Below, piece by piece: positions 34,316-47,350 of a DNA stretch of 64,000 nucleotides (within the stretch, counting starts at the first letter, position 1; the number at the start of each line of letters is the position of its first letter). The stretch comes from Gremmenia infestans (taxonomy: Eukaryota > Ascomycota > Leotiomycetes > Helotiales > Hamatocanthoscyphaceae): positions 124,001 through 188,000 of the forward strand of contig JAFEVB010000019.1 of the NCBI GenBank assembly GCA_032629725.1. Direction: 5' to 3'. The notes below the pieces were generated by a model, which was given only the letters and a program-made list of their open reading frames with translations, made no database searches and had not been told where the DNA came from. Made by a program: the position numbers and the translations under genes.

Positions 34316-36682
34316 TGCGCTGATAAAAGGTCAAGCCTGGTTTGGATTCGGTCGTCCTGAGGTTTCGATGGCGTTGAGTGAGGAAAGCGTGCGATATTTT
34401 TAGATGAGTATAGCTCCTTGTGTGACTTGTTACGTCTCAAGTGTCTTCGAACAATTTTTTCTTTCTAGAGTGCTATGAACAGTCGGGGAGTTGTGTTTAT
34501 CTGGGAATATGAGCATTGCAATTGAACACCACCTTGTCCACAGCGGCTGATGTATTGAAAAGTAAGCGGCCCTCACGGAGCCAGTTCGTGATCAACCCCA
34601 CCAGATATTGCGATACTCGACAGCAACACAGCATGCTGCAGCTGTGCATCATGTTTCTATTGGAAGGCCTTCCAATTTCAAAACGTAGAACAGCAATAGG
34701 AACCCGAGCAAAACGCCACGGCGCTCACATTTAGAAGGAAATACTCAAATCATATGCAGAAACACAACTCCGGAAAAAGCCTGAAGATGCCTAAGAACAC
34801 CCATTAATCTTCATCCTGTCCTTTACCAGCCCTGCAGCTTTAATGGTTGCTGCATCATCCAATGGCAACCGACACTCTCGGTGAGCAGAAGAGGATGTCA
34901 TGCTGTCAGAACCTATTCAGGCAAATTGCAGCGACGACGTAAAAATACTGGATTCCTATTGGGGTTCGATTGACCAAGGAATCTTGAATCGAATACCATC
35001 CAACAATTCACGCCTCTCCCCAGAGCATCAATACCCCGCCATTGGCCGAGTAATAACTTCAACTCGGCACTTCTTCGCCAAGTCGGGCTCGGGCCCAGCA
35101 TTCATGCTTGGGTTCAAAAAGTAGCCAAAATGCCTGCATAACCATCAGGCTCGGCGAGCTATAACTTCGTTCCGACCCGGTCTGACTCGGACTTGGGCAT
35201 GCTTGAACATCCTCATCCATTTGGAATATTCAAATACCTCGATTCAATCTCTCCAAAATCAGAGCCGCACATCCCGCACATCCCCACGCACTCCGCCGTC
35301 CAAGGTCTCCAAATCTTTTTCTCCGCCAAAGCGACAAATGTTCTTCAAACGCCAACAAAATGGATCCCAGCTAGCTTTATCCAACACTTGTAAAAGAATC
35401 CATACTGAAACAGAAAAGACGTCAAAGTGTTTGTCGACTTGCCCTGTACGTCTCGATCTCCCTCCACTACTGCAAAATATCGGCTCTACTAAGCCGGCCG
35501 AGCTTATAGCAAGCCCATAGTAAGATAGCTTATAAAGATCTGCAGACATAGACTGCTATTCCCTCCTTCTCAGGAAGCACGAGGTTCAAAATACCACTGC
35601 TTTGCAAATATGAAGAATACAGAGACTGAGAATTGCTTCTGGGATGAAATATACTGAGAAAACTTTGCGATTTTGTTCAAGAGACTCGAACTTCATTGCT
35701 TGATGCAGGCAATATTCGTGATACTCAACACGGAAAAGGTTACAGGAAACGGAGCTTATCCGATGAAGTAAAAACGCACGCTCAAATGAATTTGTCGGAT
35801 TTCAATAGTGAGCTTGCTGCTCCCATTCGCAATATGAAAAATGGGGTAGAAAAATTGAGCTCCCATGCAATACAAACAAATGATAGAGCAGAAACTTCCG
35901 CAGGAACATAAATAGAAAATACTTATATTAGATTTCAATAACGCCAGGTTAGCAACCTGTGGACATTAAATATGATATTCTTATTCTCTCTTGGTATTTC
36001 GCAAAAATCAAAAACCATAATAGCTAAAGCAAAAGCAAAGAAAGTCGTAAGTTCTTTGCTCATCAGTAAAATGCCAGCCTATCCAGCCAAAGAAAAGCCC
36101 TCTCTCGCGGCCGTTAAATCATAGAAATGATAACTAAACACACTCAAATCGCCTCTAAAACACCAAAGGGAAATAAAGAAATCACCGCCGCCGCTTACTA
36201 CTACTCCCACCACCAGAGCTCCCCAAATTACTAGTACTATCCAACTGTTCGCACCGATGGGCACGCCGGTGGCTTTGCAGAAGTTTCCTTAAAACCAAGC
36301 AGAATCAATCCATTTCGAGCAGGCACGACTAGGTGACGCTATTTGGGGACTGATAAATCTCCGGGCACACAGGGACTCAGGATAATGCGATATGAGGTCC
36401 TGCAAAACTACATTTCGATCTCGAATTCTCAAATTAGAGACGGTGCCTGATATTACTGGGACCTAGGTAGATACAGTAGCTCGGATGGGGAAGAACGAAG
36501 ATGACTTTCATTTGCATCTTACATCGTGTCGTGAAAGACACCAAATCATAAGCTGCCTTTCAAACGAGGAGAGAAAGTAAATTGGAACAATCCAATGGTC
36601 GCTGGATTCAACGTCCATACCCGCTATCCAAGCAGGTATCTTATAAGCTACTCAAACAACTTATAAGTCCAGCAAATCTATC
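34316..36682. other. Intergenic region, no supported gene
   Basis: About 2.4 kb between the promoter of the retropepsin-like gene and the 3' end of Iml1. ORFs are all shorter than 110 codons and lack domains. A short palindrome-rich patch occurs at 35045-35210, with CCGAGT and ACTCGG arms around 35046-35067 and two related TCGG-rich segments. An ACCTAGGTA motif lies at 36461. The last few hundred bases are probably the Iml1 3' untranslated region. Confidence 0.55.
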
Positions 36683-39600
36683 CTACAACGCCTTATCGCT
36701 CTCTATGATGCTTCCACGCGGACTTTCTTGCTTCGCGCCATCGCCACCTATGCCAATTTGCACACTCGGTCTCCTTCCAAGCTGTGGCATAGAACTTCCA
36801 ATTCCTGGTAGGTTGGAAAGTCGCATCGGGCTTGGACTTATATCTCTAGATAAAATGCTAGGGGGCAATCCCAGCGTTGGAATATTCGATTCGAGTAGGC
36901 TGCCCACGAAGGGGCTTCGAGGATTCGGTGGCGTCATATTTGGTGGTGTTGCTTTCTCATATACTTCTTTGTAGTAGGATTCGAGGAGTGGGGCGTTGTG
37001 GCAGAAGTCCTCGAGTTCATTTTTTATGGATTCGGGGGTGGTAATATTGGCCACTTTTGATGCCGCCAAACTAGGCCCCAAAACGTCAGAAGTGGCTCGC
37101 AAGACAGGAGAGATGGTATCAGTTGAACGGAGCATAGGAGAGTTTAGAGGACTAGGTTTGTCTGTGTTGATGCCATGGCCGTACACAGGCGCAGCTACAC
37201 GTGTGTTACGTTCATGGTCAATCTTGACATACCTGTCCAACTCTCTTTCTGCCGTCGTCCGGTTATTGTAAAGCCGATTTGCTAGAAGGAGGAAGTTGCC
37301 CTCATCGGTAATTTGCGCAAGTAATACCCCAGATCTGTGGATGTATTGTGTATACTTGAAGTCTGGTTTGCCCCAGGAGTAGGTGACATCGACATTGCTG
37401 GGGAAGTTCCTTGCTGCTTCAATATCCAAGACAAAGTTGAACTTCTTCATGATGGCTTTGTGGTAAAAGTGACGGTTTGCCGGAATCGTTGGAGCTTGGG
37501 GACCAAAGTAGGTGGAATCAAAATAGGTCCTAGGCTGCCGATCTGGTGGCTGAACAGCGAGTTCAATCATATAAGGACTCCTAAATGGGTGCACAGAGGT
37601 TATGTAGCATGCCTCCCCGATTGGCGCTTCTACAAGCCTCAGGCCAAACCCTTCTGCAGTTCGAGCCCATGATTCTATTGCATCTTCAATTAGTTTAGCA
37701 GTAACACCGACCCAGTCAATTCGAATATGATAGCAATTATCAGGATTGTGTAATCGATCGTAGTGCAAATTTATCCTCTCCGGGCGATACGAGCGACGGC
37801 GTGGATCAACTACCCCGGCGGATTAGCATTATAAATAGTCAAAGACTTCCGAAGAGAGCTGGGGAGCTATGAGGTTGTCTCGGCAGCCGACATATAGGCT
37901 CCTGAAGTAGCTCTCAAGCTCCCAGTTCCCAGCTGCCAGCTGCCCTCAAGGACTCCAGCAGATTTTCATGAGAATATGCATACCGTCGTACTTCATGACT
38001 TTACTAAGAGCGACCTTTGGTCTTTTTCCGCCTGCAGTTGTTGGAGTTGTCGCTCCGGAATCAGAGGATTTCTCATCGTGGTTTGAACTCGAATCTCTTG
38101 ATCGTTCAGGCCTCGGAGAATCTCGAGACATACTTTCTGACATTGGCGTAGATGGAATTGAGTTATCGCGACGTCTCGAGCCAAACCACCCACTTCGACT
38201 CTCGGGGCGTTGCTTCGCATGCTCTCCAGTGACTTGATAAAAGTATTGGCCGTCTCGAAATGGATGACGCTTCTCTACATGTGCCCAAATTCCTCCCTCT
38301 TTTTCTTTTTCTTTTTTATCTTTCGGTATATCTTTCTCCCTTAGTCGTTGCAACTCGTCTGTTGACATCAGCATGTTACCAAGCTCAACAGCTTCTTCTC
38401 GAGTATCAATATCCTCAAAATTCTCGATCAACCAAGTGGTCATGTCAGACCCGATAAAACAGTTGTAATGAAGCCGGAAGTGCCACCTTCTATTTTGCAT
38501 TCGGACACCTCCACGTTCGATGGGACATTGTATGGCTTCTGCCAAGGCCGCAATATCAAGTTTTGCCTTTCGGAAACGCTCCGTCTCCAACAACTGTCCA
38601 CGTCTAACTCCCAGATCACTCGTCTCAACGAGAGGTAGAGTCTCGAGTTCTGCCGTGACTACAACAGAAGGGTCTTCCGTTTTGTAAACAATATCAAGAG
38701 GATTTGGATCTTTGGTTTTGCGGGCCGCGAGACTTTGAAATCGACGTTCCGATGGAGTGAGGATCCTGTGTCGTTGCCAGGTTTGTGTAAGCTTCTTAAT
38801 ACCTTCAAGGCGAATCTCTTCCTCATTGTCCTCCCCCTGGTATCTTTGTGACTGAGTTGGTCGCTCCACAGGTATCAGTACGAAACGTGCGCGCCAGAAA
38901 CGGAGGTTCTCTGACATCTCGTCGTCAAATCCTGCGATGAACGCATCCACATAATTCCAGTTGTATTCATCCTTGGGTTTTCCAAGTACTATTGAGCGCG
39001 AGTCGTAGTTGTCAGACAACGTAGTTTTAATTGCAGGATTATAGACTGCTGGCACGACAGAACCTGGACTAGTCGCTGTCGAGGCAGTCGGCTTCCGCAC
39101 GAACATGTTGACTTCAATTTCGCTTTCGTTGACACACGATAGTTGGTGGATAATGTTTCCCATCGACATGAAGACACTCGCGCCATCTTCTGCAATGTGA
39201 TCGCGATCGAAAACATTCGCTGTTTTTAAATACTTTTGGCCAAACGCGTCCGCAACTGCTGATCCAACGACAATCTGAAAGCCCTGAGACAACCGCAACC
39301 CAATGAGCTCTCGGAGGAAATCTTCTCTCGCCTGGGGATCTTCGTTGAGCTCATCCTCTACATTCTGGGATATATTATACGGCTTTTGTTGGTATTCTGT
39401 GTCAAGCTGATGTTGTGTTGGGAAATATTCGGTCGTCAATGGCACCGACGCGGGAGAACACAAGGATTTCCACTTCATAGTCCTTGTCGGTACAGGTCGA
39501 GGATACACATGCTGCCAGCGTCTATACTGGCTGGGACCAAGAGCATCGTTTGCGGGAGGGTTGGAAGGATTCAATACCTTAAGCCAAGGCGACAGCGCTG

Positions 39601-42600
39601 TTGTTGGCGACAGTGTTGTGGGAAGTTCAGGGACTGATCCTGCTAACAATTTCGAATTGTATAGTTTTTGAGCATCATCAAGCCTTAGAGATTGAAGATT
39701 ATGAGAACCTTCACTTTCATCTGCACCATCGTGTCCCTCGAAATGAGATCCGAGCATGGAGCGAGACTTGAACTGATTTGTTGAATCTAGCGATTGAAGA
39801 GCGCTCTTGATTGTCATGGGCCTACTAGCGTGAGCTTTTTCCATGTCCCCCATACCAGTTCTTTGATCCGGTGTCCGTGTCCCGGACTGGTTTTTGGACT
39901 TTTCGCTCTGCGACGATGGCGGCCGGTCTTGGGTCTGGTTTGCTCCAGTATTGAGGAGGTGATTTGCCATCGTGCTATTTGTAGATGTTGTTGCTATTGA
40001 CGCTTTGGTCGTCCTAGTATTTGGCTTAGCCGCACTGGCATGTTCTATTTGTATCTCTGCTGTAGCAGCTTTGGGTGCTGCAATGCCAAATCCATGCTTG
40101 CCAAGGCTAATCTGTCGTCCAAATTTGGGAGGTCGAAGTGCAGACATCTTCGACTTTGCTGTCATGGCGCTACTCAAGCTTTCTTTCCTAGGCTTAAGGG
40201 TCTCTTCGGAATTCTGTGACGTTTGTCCAGGGTTTCCAGGCATCAAGGTACCTGTTATACTAGGCCCTTTTGTTGTCTCACGTTCTTCTTTGAATGAGGT
40301 TCCAAAAACTTTCACATCCTCAGCAAGAATCCTCTTGACTGTTTCCTCGCCTCTCGCTTTGGAATACTTTTTCCCTTCAATATTCCGACGAGTACCAGGA
40401 AAGTCTTCCAGAAGCTCAGATATAGTTGCATCAAATTTATCCATCGCTTTATAAAGAATTTTCTCTTCAGAAGAGGACTGACGATCCAGCTGAGGCTTTG
40501 AAGGACCACTTACAAATTCTGATAGACTTGCGACGACTTTCTCCCTATTTACAGAATCCGAAGCTTCTTTGGAGTTTTGTGTGGTGCCCGGAATTTCTCG
40601 AAGCCCCACTATCATCTGGGAAAAGAGTGCATCATGCTGCAAAGGTCTGACAGCAATCTCCGTCAATACGTTCTCCATGACACTGGCCATTTCCATTTCG
40701 TACATCTTACACCTGACTTCAAAATCTCGCGCTTGTTGCGTACGCTCACTCCTAAGGTATTTATCAATAGACTTTGCGAAAGGGTTTTCGAGCCCGATGT
40801 CTTGAAATGCCCCAGTCCAAAAGGAAACATCGAGCCAGTGAGGGATGGCATAGGACCACTCGCTTGGCGGATCAGTCGCAGCGAAGGACCCCGTCCGAAG
40901 ACTGCGCTCACGCATTGACGCTTTTAATGGCGATAATGACTCATTCATGGAAGAGAAGCTACTGCTAAACATAGCAGCAGCTTGACGAGGGGTACTGTCT
41001 TCACTTCGGAGCGACTTGATGTGCATAGCTTCTTGAAAAGCGCCGTATTGTGGGTTTCGGTAACGGAACAAGGGGACCGAATGTAGGGGCATTTTGGGAA
41101 GACAGACAAGATCTATGCCAATGCCGCTTCCAATCAAGGCTTCCGTTGTCATTCTCAATGTTTCATAGTCAACCTCGAAAAGACCGGGCGAAGGGGTGAT
41201 AACCACAACGGAGATTCCCGTCCGCATCAGGTCTCGGTCAATATAATCGTGAGAAAACTGAGAAGACGCTAGATTGATAGCCTCTAAGACGTTGCCATGC
41301 ATGGCAAGAGACGGCTCCGCTTCTATACGCGTACCATTTGGCCCTCTCGTATTACCGTCTTGCGGCGCGGGACCAAGAGCAGCTACTATTTTGTAACGGT
41401 GCAACGAGATGTCTCGAAGGAAGAATTTGAACTCGCGCTTCAGCTGATACAGAATTGTCGTCCATGACCCACTCGCCATTTCGCTCACAACTACCCGATA
41501 GAAATCTTTGTAGGGTTTTTTATTTCCCTCTGCCTGGATACCGGTATGATAGGCACTATCATGTGCACTTGCTAGCTCTGATGCGATGCCAGTGTCGTAT
41601 TCAACTCTCGTGAACAGAACAATGCTCACCAGATGTTTTGCCTTCAGGGAAGCCCACTTTTTGAAAAGCGAGGGGAGAAAGCCATTGACAACCTTGCTGA
41701 ACATTATTTCGCCAGATCCTTCGGAATCAAAGTCCCACATCTCTCTGGACATCTGAATAAATAGCACATAGCGAGCGGACTCGCTGCGAAAGACTGGCCT
41801 TGTGCTTGTTGAGAAGAAAGCAGATTGCATCTTACGACCGTCAACATACATAGATGTCACCTGAGCTTTTATGGTTCCCATGAATAGTATCTTCTGACCC
41901 TTGAATACGGTCTTGTTGGACAGTTCACTCAGGGCCAGTCTCCACATGTCAGAGCGGGAAAGATACTCATCTTTGAAGGAGAGTTCAACATGGGAGGCAG
42001 AACAAACAGCTGTGTCCGTCTGAGGCTTTCTGTCAATGCTGTGTCCATAGGAGCATAGTAGATGCACTTACTGTAGAGACAAGGACTTGAGAACGATGCT
42101 TGAGACCAAATAAGTCGGCGATATGCTTTGCTACGGATATTTCGAACCTTGACTGCTTTGCTTTCACCTCCTTGGGCATTTCTTGGGCAATGAACAGGTA
42201 CCGTTTCCCGAAATCAGAATCTCGTCTATCATGATTTCCACTGGCGGTACTGGGGCTATCGGAATTTGAACTGCTCCTTTGCCGTTGCATGGTGGCAGAA
42301 AGAGAATCTCCATCCTTTCTCGAGGGTTGAGCCGCGTCCTGAAAGTCACGGACCCCTGAATCAGCCTTCAATGCTCCAACATCCATCAATGCCCCTGGCT
42401 TCACATCTGGAAACAGGTCGAGGTCGAGAACGACATCATCCTTGGAAAAAGCCTCCTCGTGAACCCAAAGAGTGCATTTCCTCTGGGTCGGAAGTTTTAC
42501 GGGGATGGGATCATGCTGAGCGGTGCCAGTATCCGATGTGGTTGATTGACTACTACCATTGCTCACATTGCGGAGATGGGATTTGCCCTTGGTCCCGCGC

Positions 42601-42629
42601 CGGGGAGTTGTTGGGGGGACTACTGACAT
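36683..42629 (-). CDS. IML1: Iml1/DEPDC5 orthologue, SEACIT (GATOR1) subunit, 1906 aa
   Basis: Vacuolar-membrane component of the Iml1-Npr2-Npr3 complex, which restrains TORC1 when amino acids are scarce by acting on the Gtr/Rag GTPases. Exons on the minus strand are 42629-42072, 42019-37984 and 37809-36683 (5721 nt, closed frame). The N-terminus carries the conserved CTLWVHEEAFS segment and the central part the CSASHVELSFKDEYL segment typical of the family. A DEP domain with a WHFRLHYNCFIGSDMTTWL core lies at about 1350-1440, and the C-terminal domain begins near the LHYDRLHNPDNCYHI segment. Low-complexity Ser/Lys stretches join the domains. The first acceptor was set at the CAG before 42019 because it alone keeps frame with good splice context. 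Divergent from URB1. Confidence 0.93.
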
Positions 42630-43027
42630 CGAAAGTTACGATTGCCTGAGCTATGCGCGGTGCATTGGATTGTCGTAAATCATGATGGATGGGGAGTAGC
42701 AGTAAGGAGATGATTCGCTCTCATGTCAAAGGTTGAGATATGGTAGATAGGGTAGGGTAGGAAGTAGGTATAGCTCTAGGCTAGGTATGAGTATGATCGC
42801 GTCCACGTGACAGTAGTATAAGTCTAGATCCACATTTATGGCAGATCTAGGCTAGGCTAGGTACCTAGGTACGGTACGGTACCTTCGGAATAACCTTTGT
42901 CCGAGCCCTCCGCAGAAAAAAAGATCCCAATGGCGGGCAAGTCTAGAATAAATGCTCGCTCAACTACCTACAACCACACAATAAACAAAGGTTCCCGACA
43001 GCCAACAGTGCTGCGATTGCCTAAACA
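42630..43027. promoter_or_regulatory. 398-bp divergent promoter shared by IML1 and URB1
   Basis: Start codons face away from each other. The interval is packed with short GGTA/CTAGG words, including GGCTAGGCTAGG and the palindrome TACCTAGGTA (42862-42871), followed by GGTACGGTACGGTACC. No clear TATA box is seen for either gene. Confidence 0.55.
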
Positions 43028-46000
43028 ATGGTCAAAAGAGGCGTAGAAGACCTTGAAGATGGCAACCAGGCATACCTGAAGCGCCAAAAGATCTCGAATA
43101 CCCATGTGTCCAAACCCACCAGCCCGCCCACAGAAATTCGCTCGGCGAGAGAACTCAGAAGACTTTTATCCTTCGATCAAGACTCGACTCGATCAAAACA
43201 TGGTGAGAAAGGTTACCATGAACCTTGGAGATATTTACTCTAACACAGTTCCAGCTATCGAGTCTTTCAAAGCCTTTCTAGATCCCTTTGCCGTCCGAGA
43301 AAATGACCACAGCCACCGAATCGCCATTCTCAGAGAATTCTTCGAGACGAGCCAGTCACGAGAAGAGGAGGATAAGCCCGTAACATATCTGCCCGATCTT
43401 ATGCAAACATGGAGTTTTGCAGCTCAATCGAACGACGAACTGTTGTTGTCAGCGATACCAGCTGTCCTTGCAGTGCTGCTCAGGACGCTGTCAAGCATAC
43501 TCGACTTGGTGCAGCATGGCTTGGGAGTATGCCGCACTATCCTTCAAAAGAGCCAACTGGACTTGATTTCACGAGGTCTGATGGTTACTAAGGGGAAGAC
43601 TTTCATACTGTCTCCGGTGTTACGGCTGCTAAATCAATTGGCCATGTTTGATGGTGGAGATATGGCGAAGCAAGTCTTCCGTGCGAGAGACCACACCCTC
43701 AAAGGCCTAGCACGTAACCTCCACCTACGTATTAGTGGAGAGGAGGCAGAAGACAGAAAAAAACCCTCTGTTCGAACTAATGCTCTTCGATTTGTGCTGT
43801 CACTGCTCAAGTTTCTTCCGTCGGAAAGCAAGCGGGAACTTCTTTATCAACGGGATATAGTGACGGCGATGACCAAAGATATCAAAGATGATCCGCCTTT
43901 CCTGATTTGTGAGGCTCTGGAGAACCTGAAGACCTCAGTCCTACAGGACGAGAAGCTTCCTAGAGACGCCAAGGCCAAACTACTGAATGCCACTTCGTTA
44001 GGACGGATTGCCATGTTGTATGGATACGATCAGCCTGATGAGGAATTAATGAAATCCAAGAAAACAGTGGAAGGGGTTGCACACGAATTTTTGGTGCTAG
44101 CATGTATGTCTCCCGAACTTGGAGCATTGAATCGCCAGGCGGGTTTCTACCCTCGAGGCATTGATCCCGATGACTTGGAAGATTTTGATGATGATAAAGC
44201 ACTTCTTGACCTAGGCCTTCACAGTGTTGAATGGATGGACAAGTTCACTGACAAAGTCCCCATACGAAACACAATCTTATCAGATTTCATTCAGACTTTG
44301 CGGCCCTGGTCTAACGCCAAACAGAGAGATCTCATACTGTCTATATTCACGTCCGCACCGGAGCTTGTTGCAGATTACTTCTTCCACAAGAAGTCATTTT
44401 CATTTGAGCCCAAGTTGACTGCAACTTGGATTGGATACTCGGCATTTCTCTTTTCGAGCCTCCAGCTACCACTTCCGATTTACTTTGGACATCAGCAACG
44501 GTATGCACGGTTGCCACCACCTCCAACTATAGTTTTGGAAAGTATTCTTCCCCAGCCGCTGAGCCAGAAAGTTCTGAGGGGTTGCCTACTGCAACCCCAA
44601 AAGTTGATCACATTCTTTGCGATCAGGATCCTCTGCGTTGCATTTCGCAAATTTCAAATTGCTTTACGGATGTATGAGGATGCAGCTAGTGGTTCATCTT
44701 CACTATGGGCGCAAGCGGCAGCCTCATTGACGGATGCATTTTGTAAAAGGTGTCCGTCAATCAAGGATGTCATCCACGCTTTCCGAAATATGTCAGATAC
44801 AGACTTACTTCAAAGAGAAGCCGCCACTAGGTTACTCGTTTTGTACTATGAGATAGTGCCCAGCATAGCCTTAGACGCTAAATTTGATGTGTCGGGGGTT
44901 CTGACGCAAAGACTGCGTGAAATTGAGGGATCGAATTTATCCCCAGAAGACCGATCGTTGTGTGCAATGGAATTGGAGAATCTTTTTCAGTTTGCGCATT
45001 TTTCTCCCGGCATGCGGTGGTTCTCGAAAGCAGAGGGTGTTCAAATCTCTCCATTTATGGCGATGTTGAAGCTTTCCGCAGAGGCTCCAGTGGATGTGCC
45101 ATTGCTCAAGTTAAAATCGGTTCTCACTTCAATCAGCGAGGAGAACCAAGTCCTACAGACCCAGACATCCATTTCGGCGTTGGAATCCTTTATCCTCGTG
45201 CTCAGATCTCTACATGGTATAGCAGACGGACCCCAGGTGTATGAATTCCTGGACGACTGCATCTCACGCTGTGCCGCGAAACCTATCAAGTATATCTTCG
45301 GGCTTGAAGAGATCAATAGCAGAGTCCACGATGCTGGTCATAGGTTGTCTCCCTTCAGCCTGCTTACACTGGCTATCGCAGAGCAGTGGTCATTCTTGAT
45401 CAAGTCAGCTAGTGATACGGTGTTGCAAGAGGTCGCCCGATTTTTGGCATCATATCTAGCTACTCTTCTCAAAATCAAGGAAGACAAGAAAATCATCAGG
45501 GATGTGATACAACGGCTGGCAGCTGCAATCCCGGAGGGTTCAACTGTGCGGAGTACTATCGAAGGGACGCGCGATCTAGTCGACATCGTCACTGTTCCTG
45601 AACGCAAGAGCAAACAACTTGAGGAAACGAAACAGAAAAGCAGCAAGAGCAACGTACCTTTCGAGTCTGACGATGTAGCTTTAACAGCAAAGATGCTCGA
45701 AGATACTGACGCTCGGGCGGATGACAGTAGTTCACTTGTGAAATGGGTCAACAAAGATGTTGAGGAGGTAATTGAAAGCGGACATGCTGCAGCACTAGTC
45801 ATGCTTTTATCCTCGGAACTCTTAAGCGTTCGGAAGGAAGCTGTCACCAACATTTCGAAATTTGCTGCAAAGCTAAAGGATTCAGCATTCGAAGAGAAAG
45901 ACCAGGTCTGGCTCCTACTTTCCGAAGTAGTAGAGACGGCAAAGAAATCGATCGATCAAGAACCTCTGCCGACTGTGATTTCAGCATTTGCTTCGCATGC

Positions 46001-46517
46001 CATCCCGGTGCTGAGCGATCCTTCACACCGTCTCTATCCCAAAATCAACAACTTTTTGTCACAGGGTCCAACGTGGGAATCGGACAAGATACCCTTGATG
46101 TACAAAGTCCTCGACGAGCCTCCTAGTTTTGATGACGCATATTACCAAGAAACGAATTGGTTGTTGACGTATCTGCTTGCTGGCCTTCGCTCACCGGCTG
46201 ATATGGCTATATACCGCAAGAGACGGGTTTTCGAGAAACTCCTCAGCATCTGGAACAATGCCTACCTGGCCCCAGGCGTGCGAGATAAGATACTGAGGCT
46301 GTTGTTCAGGGCTACCACGATTGAGGGGGGTAGCGCCACGCTTATCACCAGATTTAGTGCCATGACTTGGATTGAAGCGCAGGTTGCGTTGGGTACTGGC
46401 ATGTCCCTGAAAGCACTGATGGAGCGGATCCTGGAATCATCTGATAAGCAGCGGGTCAGAAAGTGGTCGAAAGGTGTCAATGTCGGCGTAGTCAAAGCTG
46501 ATACTATGAAGTTCTAG
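43028..46517 (+). CDS. URB1: Urb1/Npa1 nucleolar 60S-assembly factor, 1147 aa
   Basis: A large helical-repeat nucleolar protein needed for early pre-60S particles and 27S rRNA maturation. Exons are 43028-43202 and 43249-46517 (3444 nt, closed frame). The 46-bp intron follows SKH, and exon 2 begins PAIESFKAFLDPF, a segment typical of the Urb1 N-terminal domain, which extends to about residue 380. The first 25 residues hold two basic clusters that can serve as nuclear localisation signals. The C-terminal domain, around YQETNWLLTYLLAGL and the following IYRKRRVFEKLL, is also well kept. The ATG at 43028 is the first in frame and gives the usual Lys-Arg start. Length is shorter than yeast Urb1, as in other filamentous fungi. 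Confidence 0.9.
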
Positions 46518-47350
46518 CCTTGTAATAGATACCCCATAATGAATTCAAGTTGTTGAATGACCTTTAAGGATGTGACCATACTATGCTATTCCTGAGACAA
46601 CTATATTAAATGTAGAAGTTATTTTTTTCAAGTTCGAATGCCTAGGAAGTGCTGTACGAGGTGAGGTAGATGTAGGATATCTTAGGTAGATGAATACAGA
46701 AGGGGGGAAGGTGGGGGGGTAGGTGTGGTGTCTAGCTTCGAGTGGTCTGTGCGTCAAGGTTTAGTCCACTAGAACTCCATTGTAGAAGCGAGAGCGAGAG
46801 CCTTCCATGATGAGAGCCTTCAACCAAACAAACAACCGACCTTGACTTGACTCGATCGACAACATCGATATATTTCAACACCACCAACCAAGCACAAGCA
46901 CTCAATCTACACCTGCATAATCAACCAACAGATACCTTCTTATATAGCACTCCCTGTTGATCGACCTTCCCCTTACTGGACCTTGCCACACATAAATTCG
47001 TTTCCGTCTTGCCCCCTTTCGCCTGCACACCAGCAGCGCGTTTTGCGCCTTGCGGGCTACCTCCCCACCAGACAGTGACGCGCGAAGCAGCTTGCTCTGT
47101 ATCGCGGCGCATCTCATTCTATGACCCAAAAGCCTTCTCCGAATTCTTGGAGTCGCTCGCTCACCTACGAACTCACGTTTCTCGCCTGCCAACCCAGCCC
47201 AGCCCAGCCTCACCCTAATCCTCAAGCCCTCTTTTCACCTCTACTTTGAGCCTCACCACCATCGAGTCAGTTTCTGCATCCACCAGATTATCGCATACAC
47301 TCTATGCGTCTTGGTAACATTATACATCACACTACCCTGTGCCAGACACG
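46518..47350. other. Intergenic region and probable long 5' leader of the eIF4E-binding gene
   Basis: 833 bp between two genes on the same strand. A G-run near 46700-46720 and CT/CA-rich leader-like sequence at about 46830-47350, with CCCAG repeats at 47200-47215, are seen. Short ORFs on both strands look like chance frames. Confidence 0.5.

Noticed and set aside
35045..35210. TCGG-rich inverted and direct repeats
   Set aside because: Arms are only about 6 bp and the copies are weak. Not enough to call an element.
35696..35911. 71-codon charged ORF in the intergenic region
   Set aside because: No homology recognised, and no splice-compatible extension found on either side.
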